Part shown: piece after piece, positions 47,035-58,438 of the stretch
Numbering within the stretch: the first letter of the stretch is position 1
Layout of the letters: the number at the start of each line of letters is the position of its first letter
From: Oreohelix idahoensis
Lineage: Eukaryota; Mollusca; Gastropoda; Stylommatophora; Oreohelicidae
DNA length: 64,000 nt
Reading direction: 5' to 3'
Assembly: GCA_024509875.1 (NCBI GenBank)
Contig: JAMPIV010003437.1
Coordinates: 1 to 64,000, forward strand
Translations under genes and position numbers: made by a program
The notes under the pieces: model-generated
What the model saw: only the letters and a program-made list of their open reading frames with translations
What the model was told of the DNA's origin: nothing
The model's database searches: none

Positions 47035-47826
47035 AAACACAGCAGGACAAATAGAGAAATATAGAGAATATGTGATACTCAGAACAGAAGCAAAGAACAA
47101 GGTGCTAGCAGCAAAACAGAAGTCCTGGGAAGAATTTGGAGAAAAGCTAGAAAAAGATGCGCAAGAAAACCAGAAATTGTTCTATAAGACCCTAAAGAAC
47201 GTGAGGAAGGAAAAACAATGCCCTATCAAATTTATAAAGGACAAGCAAGGCAAATTGCTTACTGCCCCGAATGAAGTAATGGAAAGATGGAAAGAATATT
47301 TCTCAGAACTCCTTGATGGTGAGCAAGGTCAATCATCAGAAAAAATAACCACTAACACAGAAGAGGAAACAAATGGTGATGAAGATGACATAAAGATGGA
47401 AGAATTGAAGGCAGCCCTGGAGAAAATCAAGATGGGCAAAGCAGAAGGGCATGATGGTATAACACCAGAAATGGTTAAGTACGTGGGAGCATCAGGAGAC
47501 CTATTACTCTTAAGGGTCCTACAGGCAGCGTGGTGCAACAAGACCATACCAAAGAACTGGGAGATTGCCATCATAACACCAATTTTCAAAAAGGGTGATA
47601 ATTGACAATGTGGAAACCATAGAGGCATATCCCTTCTCAGTGTCCCTGGTAAAATCTACTCTAGAATCCAAGAGCAGAGACTCCGACGCCTAGCTGAGCC
47701 ACAATTGGATGAGGTATAGTGCGGATTCCGAGCAAACCGAAGTACTCAAGACCTAATCTTCACACTCAGACAGCTGAGTGAAAAGGCCCTTGAGTATAAG
47801 AGTGAGATCCATCTTTGTTTCATAGA
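47006..47826 (+). pseudogene. LINE RT N-terminal part
   Basis: Frame 47006-47605: AWEQYLGAKNTAGQIEKYRE, VMERWKEYFSELLDGEQ, KMGKAEGHDGITPEM and PKNWEIAIITPIFKKGDN, then TGA where the related copy at 18330 has CGA (a CpG-type transition). A second stop (TAG) lies at about 47716. Similarity ends at 47826 inside the sequence before the catalytic Asp of RT. Confidence 0.85.
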
Positions 47827-48538
47827 AGGCTGGCAACCTCAACATATGAAAATAGTATACTCATAAACTCCTACAGCACGCGCTGGGTTTGTTTTATGCT
47901 AATTCGCTCAGAAACGCGAAAGCAGCTGCGACCCCAGACTCCGACTGGAGCAGTGATGAGTGATGATTACATCACATTTGCATCAAGTGTATCATATCAG
48001 TGTGTGAGATATATGTAACTTGTTAATGTTAGTTCAGGCGCAAATCATTGTTTACGCTGTACAAGCACATAGTTTCCCAGTTTATTACCCAGAAGAATAG
48101 TGGTGATTTCTATTCATCTTTCCTGAGTTACGCTGCGCACACACAACAATTTAATTATTCTGGGAGATTAACAATGGTGGGTGAACAGCGAGCCCACAAA
48201 TGTACTTAGCATAGGCATTTGTTTCTTTTATTTTGTCTAAAGTTCGTAGAACCAAGCTATCAGAATGTTGTGAGTTACAAGTAGGGACTCAACACTAACC
48301 TCCAAAATTGGACAAGTTGTGTGAAGAAGAGCCCGCATCACAGAAGAATTGACGTAACCCACGGCTGCAGGACTCACTTAAACAAGTTAAGTGCTTGTAA
48401 AAGGCACCAGTAATCGGACAGAAAATTCATGCTTTTTAAAATATATCCTCCAGCTAAGTCCCTATGAAGACAAATGGGATTCCCATATAAAATTCACCTT
48501 CATTTCATTTATTTTAAACTGTTAAAATTAATTGATTA

Positions 48539-50919
48539 TGTGGCCGTGATAGTGTGGTTGGTGTTTGTATTTCCAGTGCTTGTATAGCGTGGACTCGTCT
48601 GACAGTAGGCAGCTAGGTGTTGATGATGCTATGTTATTACAACTCTAGATGATAAAATATCACACGACATACAGATGATGCATGGAGAACATCTATCGAA
48701 AAAGCACTGCACTCAACAGTGAATAACAAGATGGTGTTTATTTACAGTTAGTCATCAAAAAATCCGCCCAAAATTAACTCATGCTCAACCTTCCATCGAG
48801 GCGGGTCCTTTCCCAAAATAACAAAAATGTTCATAAGCAAACTTTGTAATAAGTCTCCTCTCGCTCTACCAATTCCATTATATATAGTCTGACACAGATT
48901 TTACTAGCTCGTCTAAGAATATATGTTCTCTGGTTTTTTTTCAACTCATGATGAGGCACTTAGGTCTGGTGAAACTAGTTGAGGTATCTTATTATATAAA
49001 ACTGGCTAACTACCAGGGCTGTTTATTTATATCAAATAGTCATTTTTCCACACTGCCCCTAGCTACTATCTATCTTCTCTGCATCTTATACAACTTACCT
49101 GTTTGTCTTATAAATCTTGACAACTTGTTAACATAAATCTTGAACTGGCGACATAGTCTTTCTTGTCTTCATCTATCCTCTATTTAAAAGTGATGTTTGA
49201 GCATCTTGTAGGTTCGGCAAAACAATTTGATACCATACTGTGACCACAGCAACCAACCACTTTCAGTGGCTTGTTCGCCAGAATCATGAACCATCAAAAC
49301 ATCGCTCGCCACTGCACAAATCTTAATACATAGCAACTTGCTCTCCTACGCTAAGCGCGTTCACAATCAGACTCCTTAACCATCATCCCGATTTAACATT
49401 TTTCTCGTTCTCTCTAAAATGTGTTCACCCTCGCAACACTTTCTCGTGCGTGTTTATTTTTGCTCGCTCACCAAAACCTTTCAAGGGACGTAATTTAAAG
49501 CTAACTCTCTTTGTTGAGTACACTCACAACCCATACAATCTTCTTTGATCTTAGTACTAAAACATTACATGCAAAGTAGTCCCACCATAATTTAGAACTC
49601 ACATGATATGCTTAACATTAAAACATCAAACTACATCTCCCAAAAGGGATCCACGGAGTTACCTCCCTTCCCCCAAAACACTCCTCTGCTCATATCACTT
49701 CCCTAGTCTTTTGACAACTCTATTCAACCTTCTCAAACCGTTTTTCTGCACTCACTTTCCTTCCCAAATCCGAAGCAACCGTTCACACATCTCCCCCCTC
49801 ACACAAAAAATTTCTCCTACAGACAAAATTTCCCAGAAAAACAGCTACACGAATGCTCTTTTCCTACGTCCGTTTCTAAATCTGTCTCACTCTCAACCAC
49901 CATCTGTCCACCTACTCCCTTGCTCCCAGTCAGCTAAGTACATACTGACTTGAATGCGACTTGCAACTCTCCATTTCTAACTATACAAATTATACATTTT
50001 ACATAATGCAATTTCCATTTCTCACTATACATATTACACATTTTACATAATGCAATTTATAACATTTTTCTGGTTAACGTACCAGCTCAATCAATATTAC
50101 AATTCCACTAGAACCCACATTCTTTTTTTTCTTTCTAATAACATGTGGCTACTAGGTGTATACACCTTGGCGTTTGATCCTCCTTTTCTTACCAATTCCC
50201 TTATAACTTCATTTGCTAATTACCATCCCTTATTAAATCTACCCCGAAGCTTAATAAGTCCCGTTTCTAATGTTTCCAGCGTACTTAACTATTATTGGCT
50301 ATATACCTTTGTGACAGATTAATGAACTAGTGCCCTCTTCCACTAAATCATCTTACTGACCCTGAAGTGCGGTCCCTACTCGAATTATCTCAAAATTCCG
50401 AAATTACGTCTGCCGCCTGTCTCATTAATCGTGCTTCTTAGTTGCATATTTTTCCTACTTGAGCATTTACTGTTCTTCACATCTCTGTCCATTATACATC
50501 CTAATCTCAGATCCACTGTTACCGTGTTACATTGTCTTCCTCTTTATATACTTCGTTCCTCTCTCTCTTGTATTCCATGTAAGTCTTATTTCCTTACTAT
50601 TTCTCTTTAATTCCTTTATTCCTATCCGTCTTGTAATTTTATAACTTTTTCTCTACCTACATATAGGTTTTCTCTTCTCCCTACTCTTTCATTTACTTCA
50701 TCCTCTTATAATTCAGGCATTTCCTCTATGGCTTTGTTTTCCTCCTATTCGTTCTCTCCAGAACGTTTAGTTGTCTCCTCTTCAATTTTCCATGCCGTCT
50801 CGTCCATGGTTTTTGCTATTTTACATATGTCTTCTATATTTCATTTCCATCTTCCTTATGGCTAAAAGAAACCCATAACCATATACAATGTAAGTACTGT
50901 TTCCTCAACGTAAGTGTTC

Positions 50920-50998
<79 letters not shown>

Positions 50999-51591
50999 AT
51001 TTTCTTAGTTTTTCTATATCTCATTATTCTTTCTCATTGTCCCTCTATAACTCTTCATTTCCTATAACTTCATATTGATGTAGAAGCTTCGCTTCTCACA
51101 AAGTCTTCACAAGACTCTGGCAACTGCCGAAAAATCTGTATCCTCCTCAACTCCGTTATCAGCTCCCTCCGGAACTATAACTTCTAATTTCCCATTGTCT
51201 CTATATCTTCGCCATTTCTCTATGACCCTCATCTACTGCCATATTGTCTATAGTTTCTCCATATGCTCCTTTACCTCATAATTCTTTTCCGTCTCCTCTC
51301 TGTGACTTCTCAATTTATCCCATTCTCTACATCTCTCTCCCTTAATCTATGGCTTCCCTGCCTCTCTCCTCCTCTCTTCCTCCACTGTAGTAGTCCATCG
51401 TTTGGACTTACTCAGCTCACTTTTATGTTCAGTGTAGAACGATTGCATCTAGTTTCCACACAATTAGACTCCCGATGCAATTTTCTACTTCTCTCCTTCT
51501 TTCCCTCACATCCTCTACTCTCGTTCCCTCTATGAAACTGAGCTCTCCAACTTTCTCAATTATAACTCTGTTTATCTCCAAATATTTCTTA
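48539..51591. other. pyrimidine-rich intergenic region
   Basis: From about 49140 the plus strand is strongly rich in T and C, with many CTCTTC, TTTCC and ACTTCTC words; the asymmetry continues beyond Element 3. A tandem pair of about 45 bp (CATTTCTAACTATACA... and CATTTCTCACTATACA..., both ending TTACATAATGCAATTT) lies at 49971-50058. ORFs such as 49603-49953 and 51263-51535 are Ser/Leu/Phe/Pro-rich as expected from composition, and I see no domain. Confidence 0.6.
50931..50996. repeat. (CT)n microsatellite
   Basis: About 66 bp of uninterrupted CT repeat within the pyrimidine-rich region. Confidence 0.97.
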
Positions 51592-51596
51592 CTATC

Positions 51597-53133
51597 TGTT
51601 ACGTGCAGTTTTCATAACTGATAATGTAGTCGGTCTGTAAACTTGTTATGTTTGAAAAATATTTTGAATAAGATTTTTGGGTCTAATGTATTTTTCGCAG
51701 TATACATGATGAGAGAGAGAGGAAGGGCAGAATGTCAGACGGGCCTGCGTGCCCAATTCTTAACCCTTTGAAAATAAAGTTCGTTCGTTCGTTCGTTCGT
51801 TCGTTCGTTAGAACCCTAATCTAAGGGCGAATACTCATTTTTTGCTTTGAGGGAAAGTAAATATGTAGTAACTCCTCTTAAAAGGTTATACCAGCTTACT
51901 GCTTAGGTCAGAGGTGATGCGAACAGCGCATGCCCGAACTAGAGAGGGTTTTTGGAAAAGATTTCCGGTGCTGGAGGCCGTTTTTGTTGAACTGGGTCTG
52001 TCAGACGAAATGTCTGGTTACGTCTCTGCATTGCCTCTGGGGATGGAAACTCTTCCACTGTTATTGAAAGTCCCCTGTGTTATTTCTGTTCGTCAGGAAG
52101 ACGGCAGTTGCTTCTAAGTTGTGTTAGGAATTCGTAGCAAGGTAAAAAAACGAAACTTTCACACTTCCTTTGTAAGGATCATATTTTGAGTCAACCGGTG
52201 ACGAGAGCTCACGAATGGTTGGAAGGCAGAGTATTTTACTTGTTATGCTCGTTGGAGCCATCTAAGACCGTTAGGTTTAGATTTACACACAGAGACCCAG
52301 GAGAATAGATATTATGCTAAAACCAGCATGATTAGCGGTATATCTTTGAACTTAGACGCTTATGTCTGCAGATGAGGAATCCACAGTGTTTACTGTTTTA
52401 TCGAGGTCTAATATATAATTATCTGGAGTGGAAGACCAGATGAATTATCAGTTATTGCTATTATAACTTTGAAAGTGAAAACTCGCCTGATGTACGAGGG
52501 AGTTATATAAGACTATCTTCGAAAGGACAGCCTATCTTTGATACGTCCGATTAGAGGGATGGACTATGCTATTTTCGTCGCCCGCCATGTTTGGGGGTTA
52601 TGCTAGATGAACTTTAGATGTATTTGCCAGTCATTTATCCATTGATGTACTGTTCCTAGTCCTCGTCTATTTGACTGTTGTAGATGTCACTGTGTAACGT
52701 AATAAATGGTTGTCATGAAAAACTACAGTTACACAATTCATTGACTACTGCATGGGAGTGAGTGGGTGAATTATCTACCTTAAAGTACCATCAAGCATTC
52801 GCGTGCATTCATCCACACCTCTTCATCTACATTTACTAACTGTCGGGGACTACACACATTGGGAGCTGTCTTATGTTCGGAATGTCAACATGACACCTTC
52901 ACAGAACCAACGCCTGGTGAGCTAATTAGGCTACCATGCTATTTGGCCCATGTCAGTCCGACTACATTTTACACAGCACTCCACATCAACACAGAGCAGC
53001 GACATTGAGGTAGACGATACATACTTTCATATAAATTGAAGGCTAACATAAACAGATCACAACATTTTACTATGTACACACCAGTAACAGTTCTTCACCA
53101 ACTTTAACAAGCATACGGAACTGGTGTGTAACA
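51597..53133 (+). repeat. 5' LTR of Element 3
   Basis: 1537 bp, TGTTAC...GTAACA at the ends. Equal to the 3' LTR plus the 142-bp insertion at 51669-51810. From about 52080 on it is almost identical to the 3' LTR; the first few hundred bases differ more. Confidence 0.93.
51669..51810 (+). mobile_element. 142-bp (TTCG)n-tailed insertion in the LTR
   Basis: Absent from the 3' LTR, which reads ATTTTGAATTGAACCC across the site. It contains GGGCAGAATGTCAGACGGGC, CTGCGTGCCC (a GGGC...GCCC hairpin), AATTCTTAACCCTTTG and AAAATAAAG, then seven TTCG repeats. A second copy in the other orientation lies at 34919. The size and tetranucleotide tail suggest the 3' end of a LINE or a SINE. Confidence 0.85.
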
Positions 53134-54041
53134 TAAATTGGTAGGCCAGAGCTGTGGGTCTAAGCTGCACACTGGACAGATCGAGGAATTGACATTTCAT
53201 GGGAACTACACATTGGAAACTGGACAACACGATTCATATTGTACATCAACACACCGTCAACAGTTTGGAACTCGACGTGAACATCCAAGATTCAGCTGTT
53301 GTAACCTTCAACGGTGGAGCTTCATGCCATTATTTTTTCTATGTACAACATTGTTGACTAAGGCCAGGAGTGTATTTAATATAAGTGGTGATTGTTTTTT
53401 GGAAACTTTGTACCATTGTATTATGTATGACTGAGCCTTCTTACAACACACCCTATTTTGCTTTGTGTTACATGTTATTTTGTGTGTGTGTTTCGCGGGA
53501 TTCAGGTTGGGCGGTGACTCCTTTAGAAAATACCACGTGACAGAGGTTTTCTACTGAGAGTGTACTGTAGGGTCTATGCAAATTTCCTATAGTGAAATTT
53601 GCTAAGCGACAACTGTTGCTATTTTGTGTTAGTTGTGACGAGGTGTGCTTTTCTTCGTTGTTTTTGTAACATTTTTCTATTCTTTAGTTTTGATTAAATT
53701 TGTTTGTATTTGTAGGTCTACTCTTTCCTGTCATTCAGTTTTAAACACCTTTATGTTTATACACTGTGACGTCATTTGTTTTGTTTACATTTTCGCAGTT
53801 ATCACCACATCCTTTGTGAGATTTCCTTCAGTTTAGTTTTTTAGTTGACTTCTGCGAATGTTATCGTAGTGTTTTGAATATTTGTCTTCGTATTATTGTT
53901 ATTGTTTTGTTTGCTATCGGTACACATACTTAGACATACAATATTAACATTTTGATTGAACTTATGATATAAATGTCTGATGGTATTATTATTGTAAAAT
54001 AATCATACAAGTTCTTACAAAAGACTTGTCTTCAAAAGACA
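53134..54041 (+). other. Element 3 leader with candidate primer-binding site
   Basis: The sequence TGGTAGGCCAGAGC at 53139-53152, five bases after the LTR, begins with TGG as a tRNA-primed site should. The tRNA is not identified. The rest of the leader is T-rich near 53640-53960 and has no recognisable ORF. Confidence 0.5.
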
Positions 54042-55360
54042 TTGAAAGAACAAAAGAGACTGGAAATAGATGCTGAAAATAAAAGATTAGAAGCTGAGGA
54101 GAGAAAAACAAAGATGGAACATGAACATCGGGAAAAACTTTTAGCTTTTGAGATAGAAAAATTAAAGTTGACAAATATGAGTAAGGTTAATCAGTCACCT
54201 GGTAATGATGGTAAACCTTCTACTTTTAAGGTTAAGCTGCCACCGTTCAATCCTTCCAGTGACGATATTACATTCTGGCTGGATAGATTTGAACGTTCTT
54301 GTCGAACTCATAATGTGGATAGATCACAATATGCAAATCAGTTATCAGAGAATTTGAGAGGTGATTCTCTGACTAGTTTAAGTCTGGTAGAAGAGGCTGA
54401 TAAAGATAATTATGATGTTATTAGAGCAGCCTTGATAAAAAAAATATCAATTGACAGAAGAAGGTTATCGTCTTTTGTTTAAGACGATGGTGCCTGAGGC
54501 AGGAGTAGAATTCTCAGAATTCATTGCAAAGGCACGTCTTACATTTACACGATGGATTGAGCTATCCAAGACAGAAAAAAAACATATGAAGCACTTATGG
54601 ATTTGTTGCTCAGAGATAAGATTATGTCATGTGTAAATAAACAATTCCTTGAATTTATACATGAGGGTAAACCCAAAACACTAAAACAAATGGAAGAATA
54701 TTGTTCCCAACATGTCACTGCACATCCTGACGTGACTTTTGGCAACATTAAGATTAAGTAGAGTATGCCAGTTGCTTCAGCAACAACATACAATCCTAAT
54801 TATTCACACAAATTTCAGGGACCACAAAACAGGTTTGATAAAAAAGGTAACCATAATAGTTATCAAAACCAAGGTAACCAATCATTTCAGGGTTCTTCAT
54901 CGAAGAACTGGAGACGAGCCGACAGCCCTCGATTCAGGGGTTATCACAATTATAGGATTTTCCGCAGAGGAAGTCATTATAGAAACTATCCAAGTTATCC
55001 GTCATGGAGACAACAAGATCATAATTACAGAGATACTCATTATAATGAACATGATAATGGTAACCATGAGAACTATGACTCAAACCCAAATAGGGGTTAC
55101 AATAGAGGAAACAATAATGATTACAGAGGCAATAATAATCGAGGTAGATCACAATACAAAAAACATAAATCACATTATCAGGCAAACTCTGCACAGCAAG
55201 AGTCCCATGAAGCCTATAAACAGACGAAAGATAATAATGATGCTAATAATATGGCATGTTCCGCTTTTGATTTTGGGAGAGCATCTCAGTGCCCCCAATG
55301 CAAAACATTATTTGAACCAACTACGGTGTCTAATTTAAGTTGTGGCCATGCTCTTCCCGC
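54042..55360 (+). pseudogene. Element 3 Gag, frameshifted
   Basis: Frames 54042-54482, 54451-54636 and 54765 onward. A short charged coiled coil (RLEAEERKTKMEHEHREKLL) is followed by the capsid region FWLDRFERSCRTHNV, LSENLRGDSLTSL and YDVIRAALIKK, then EEGYRLLFKTM in the next frame after an A-run at 54438-54445, and the Asn/Arg/Tyr-rich nucleic-acid-binding tail (RNYPSYPSWRQ). The tail ends with the cysteine patch CPQCKTLFEPTTVSNLSCGH (55291-55350). The triplet-repeat part of the Element 1 Gag is missing, so the N-terminus is shorter or deleted. Confidence 0.85.
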
Positions 55361-55940
55361 TCTTCCTGCGTCAGTCGCGCATGATGGAAGAGGTTCTCTT
55401 GTCTTACATAAAGGTCTAGTAAATGATAATCCAGTCTCAGTTCTTTTTGATTCTCGATGCACCACAATTGGTGTTAGGCTGTCACTCGTAGATCCTTCTC
55501 GTGCCACAGGAAAAGTAGTCAAATGTGTAACATTTGGCGGCACCTTAGAGAAATACTTTACTGCTATCATTAAGATTGCTACTCCTTTCTTTACAGGATA
55601 TGTACACGCATGTCTTCTGCCGAATCCGATCGCTGATTTTATCATCGGTCGTGTTCACGGAGTCAAAGAATGCACTCCGCAACAAATTTCCGTTTGGGAA
55701 AAACAAAATATGCAAACTGCTAATGCTGTAGTCACTAGAGCTCAAGCTCTTCATATGCCTCAAACTTCATCTACTGAAGATAATGAAGTGCATAACCAAG
55801 ATGATCCCTTGGTAATTTCTCGTGACTCATTTATAAAACAGCAAGAAGATGATCCCACTATAAAGAAATTCTTCACTCTTGCAATAAAAGGTGATCCAAA
55901 TAAAGATACAAATCGTAAATCTTGGATTAAAATGAAGAAT
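55361..55940 (+). pseudogene. Element 3 aspartic protease and linker
   Basis: In frame with the end of Gag. The active-site block reads VLFDSRCTTIG at 55440-55472: Asp-Ser-Arg instead of the Asp-Ser-Gly of Element 1, one base change that should inactivate the enzyme. The C-terminal half (TFGGTLEKYFTAII, IADFIIGRVHG) and linker (VVTRAQA, EDDPTIKKFF) follow. Confidence 0.82.
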
Positions 55941-56283
55941 GGCGTACTTGTACGCGGCTTTCTTTTGGCCATTAGTAAACAAGGACATACGGATATATTG
56001 TCGATCTTGTAAAGTATGTCAAGAGGTCAAATCTAAAGGTCCACGCCATGCTGCACCTATTCAGGCTGCAGACATTCCTATTCGGCCGTTTCAGAAAATG
56101 GCCATAGACATTATTGGTCCGTTTAAGATCAAGTCTGCCAGAGGACATCAGTTTATCCTGACATGTGTTGATATGTGCACACGTTGGCCAGAGGCAATTC
56201 CTCTGAAGAGCATTACTACTGCTGACATTGCAGATGCTCTTTGGCTTATATTTTCTCGTCTGGGATTCCCCGGAGAAATATTA

Positions 56284-58438
56284 CACTGACAAACAACATT
56301 TTTCTTTCTTATATAAGAATAAGTGTTCTTAGGTCAGTTTCTTGCGCTGATTTCAAATCTGAAATCTGTTTATCTCTATCACGTCGGGTTCTTAAGATAT
56401 TTGTGAATAAATATATTTTTGGGAAACCGTTATTTGCTCCGTTTCATTTTTACTATATAACTTATTAAAAATTAATAAAAGCAACATAATTCTACTTTTT
56501 ATACTGCTAAAAGATGCATGACATATGTTACGCGATTTTTCAAATAGTTACTGTATTTTGAAATAATTCTGAGCAAAATATGGCTTCTAGAAGTTGTAGA
56601 AATTCGGCTGATCTGTTCTGTTACGTGTGCGGATATTTTACCGATCGTGTTGACCAGAAAAACTTTATACCATTACTAAAGAAAGCATATGAACTTTATC
56701 TCGATTTGAAAGTTGATGATGCAAATAAATCTTGGAAGCCAAATGCAGTTTGTTCGATACATTGGCAGGTTGGTTACGAAAATCGCCGAAGCATAAGTCG
56801 ATGCCTTTTGGAGTGCCAGTAATATGGCGTGAACATACAAATCACACTACTGATTGTTACTTCTGCTTGACAAATATCTATGGTTTCACTTTTAAAACTA
56901 GAAAGTCTGTGGTTTATCCAAATATTGAATCGGTTTCGAAACCAGTGCCTCATGATCCAATCACGTGTCTGATCCAAGTACCATCAAAACAATATCTGTT
57001 GGACGTAAATGAACCATCAGAAAGTGATAGTTTACCTGTTTTAGAAACTAATTCTGACTCAGATTACATACCGGTGAATGATGATGTTTACTTAATTAAC
57101 CATTCAGAACTTTCAGATCTAATACGTGATCTCGCTGTTACCAAAGGACAAGCGGAATTACTCAGTTCGCGACTCAAAGAATGGAATATTTTAGCGCCCA
57201 ATACTCCGATATCTAAATTTCGTCATAGACACAGAGAACTTGTTCAATACTTTGAGATGGATGATGACATTTGCTATTGCAAAGATGTAAACGGTCATGA
57301 GCACATAGTCAACGAATGGCGATTTTTCATCGATTCTTCCAAGACTAGTCTAAAAGCCGTGTTATTGCATAACAGAAATTTTTTTTCATCAATTCCAGTC
57401 GCCTACTCTGTTCATATGAAAGAAACTTATGACAATATGGCTATACGTTTGGAAAAAATAAAGTACAATGACTACCAATGGCGGATTTGTGGAGACCTAA
57501 AGGTCATTGCAATTCTCACGGGCATGCAGACTGGGTATACTAAATTTTGTTGCTTCCGATGTGAATGGGACAGCCGCAACAGACAGGAACATTATGCAAG
57601 AAAGGTGTGGCCTATCCGGGATCGTATGCAGCTCGGGCATAAAAATGTAATACGCGAGCCATTAGTTAACAAAGACAGCTTCATTTTACCACTGTTACAT
57701 ATAAAGTTGGGGCTCATGAAGAATTTTATAAAAGCGTTAGATAAAACGAGCAAAGCTTTCACTTATCTTCGAGAAAAGTTTCCGCAAGTTAGCGATGCAA
57801 ACATAAAGGAAGGTATCTTTGTAGGACCTCAGATTAGGAAAGTTATTGCAGACAAACAATTCGAGAACTTGTTACATGATAGTGAACTTCGCGCATGGAT
57901 GGCATTCAAATCGATCGTCAATAACTTTCTGGAAAATCACAAATCTGTCGACTATGTTGCATATTGTTAAGCAGTGCATAGATGCATACAGAATTATGGG
58001 CTGTAACATGTCCCTCAAAATCCATTTGCTCGATTCGCATCTTGACTTTTTCCCTGACAACCTTGGCGAAGTCAGCGATGAACATGGAGAACGATTCCAT
58101 CAAGATATTGCCATAAAGAGTCACGTTAACAAGGACGGTGGAGTGTGACCATGCTTGCCGATTATTGTTGGATGCTTCATCGCGATGTACCACATGCCTT
58201 TCACCGACGAAAGTCGACTGCAAAGAAATTCAAGCCTACATAACTGTTATACTTCTTGTACGAATGATGTTGTAATACTGTATGCGTTGTTAAAAAAACT
58301 TCAATTGCGTATTTCTAGAGATCCCGACCTGATAGAGAAAAACGGTTTGCAGATTTAAAAACAGCGCATTAAAATTGACCAGAAAAATATAGAAATGTTA
58401 GAGAAAGAAAAAAAAAGTTTTTTTTTTGTTAGTCAGTG
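56284..58438 (+). mobile_element. CMC-type (CACTA/Chapaev-like) DNA transposon
   Basis: A 2155-bp element flanked by TTA on both sides (56281-56283 and 58439-58441). The ends are inverted repeats: left CACTGACAAACAACA, right (reverse complement) CACTGACTAACAAAA. CACTG ends with a three-base TWA duplication are typical of the CMC group (EnSpm, Chapaev, Mirage). It carries one transposase pseudogene in the same orientation as Element 3. It entered after Element 3, because it splits the integrase cleanly. Confidence 0.87.
56580..58241 (+). pseudogene. CMC-like transposase, frameshifted
   Basis: The start at 56580 gives MASRSCRNSADLFCYVCGYF, an N-terminal cysteine region, shifting frame near 56770 to DCYFCLTNIYGF. 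The main frame (56732-57970) has RFFIDSSKTSLKAVLLHN (likely first catalytic Asp), YQWRICGDLKVIAILTGMQ (likely second Asp), a CxxC pair in KFCCFRCEWDS and LPLLHIKLGLMKNF. After a frame break near 57950 the part 57960-58148 has MSLKIHLLDSHLDFFPDNLG and SDEHGERFHQD (likely catalytic Glu within an H-x4-H setting). A third frame ends at 58241. CxxC plus HxxxxH around a DDE core is known for CMC and Transib/RAG-like transposases; the role assignment is inference. Confidence 0.78.

Larger units (their letters stand above)
45303..47826. mobile_element. RTE-like LINE with 5' inversion (twin priming)
   Basis: One insertion flanked by AGGCTGGCAA on both sides (45293-45302 and 47827-47836). The part 45303-45766 is the LINE 3' end on the minus strand, ending in (TAAG)n; the part 45767-47826 is the LINE 5' end on the plus strand (5' UTR, endonuclease, start of RT). 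Read on the minus strand this is an inverted 5' segment followed by the 3' segment in sense, with the RNA 5' end at the inner junction: the structure produced by twin priming. By comparison with 18538-19208 about 670 bases of RT were lost at the junction. Confidence 0.85.
45281..48538. repeat. tandem segmental unit 3, partial
   Basis: Start of a third unit: 45281-45302, then after the LINE insertion 47827-48538, matching 31622-32365. The match stops within TTAATTGATTA at 48538, where unit 2 continues AATAGGTTAC. Confidence 0.82.

Noticed and set aside
49603..51535. Ser/Leu/Pro/Phe-rich ORFs resembling membrane or low-complexity proteins
   Set aside because: Expected from the T/C-rich composition; no start context, domain or conservation.
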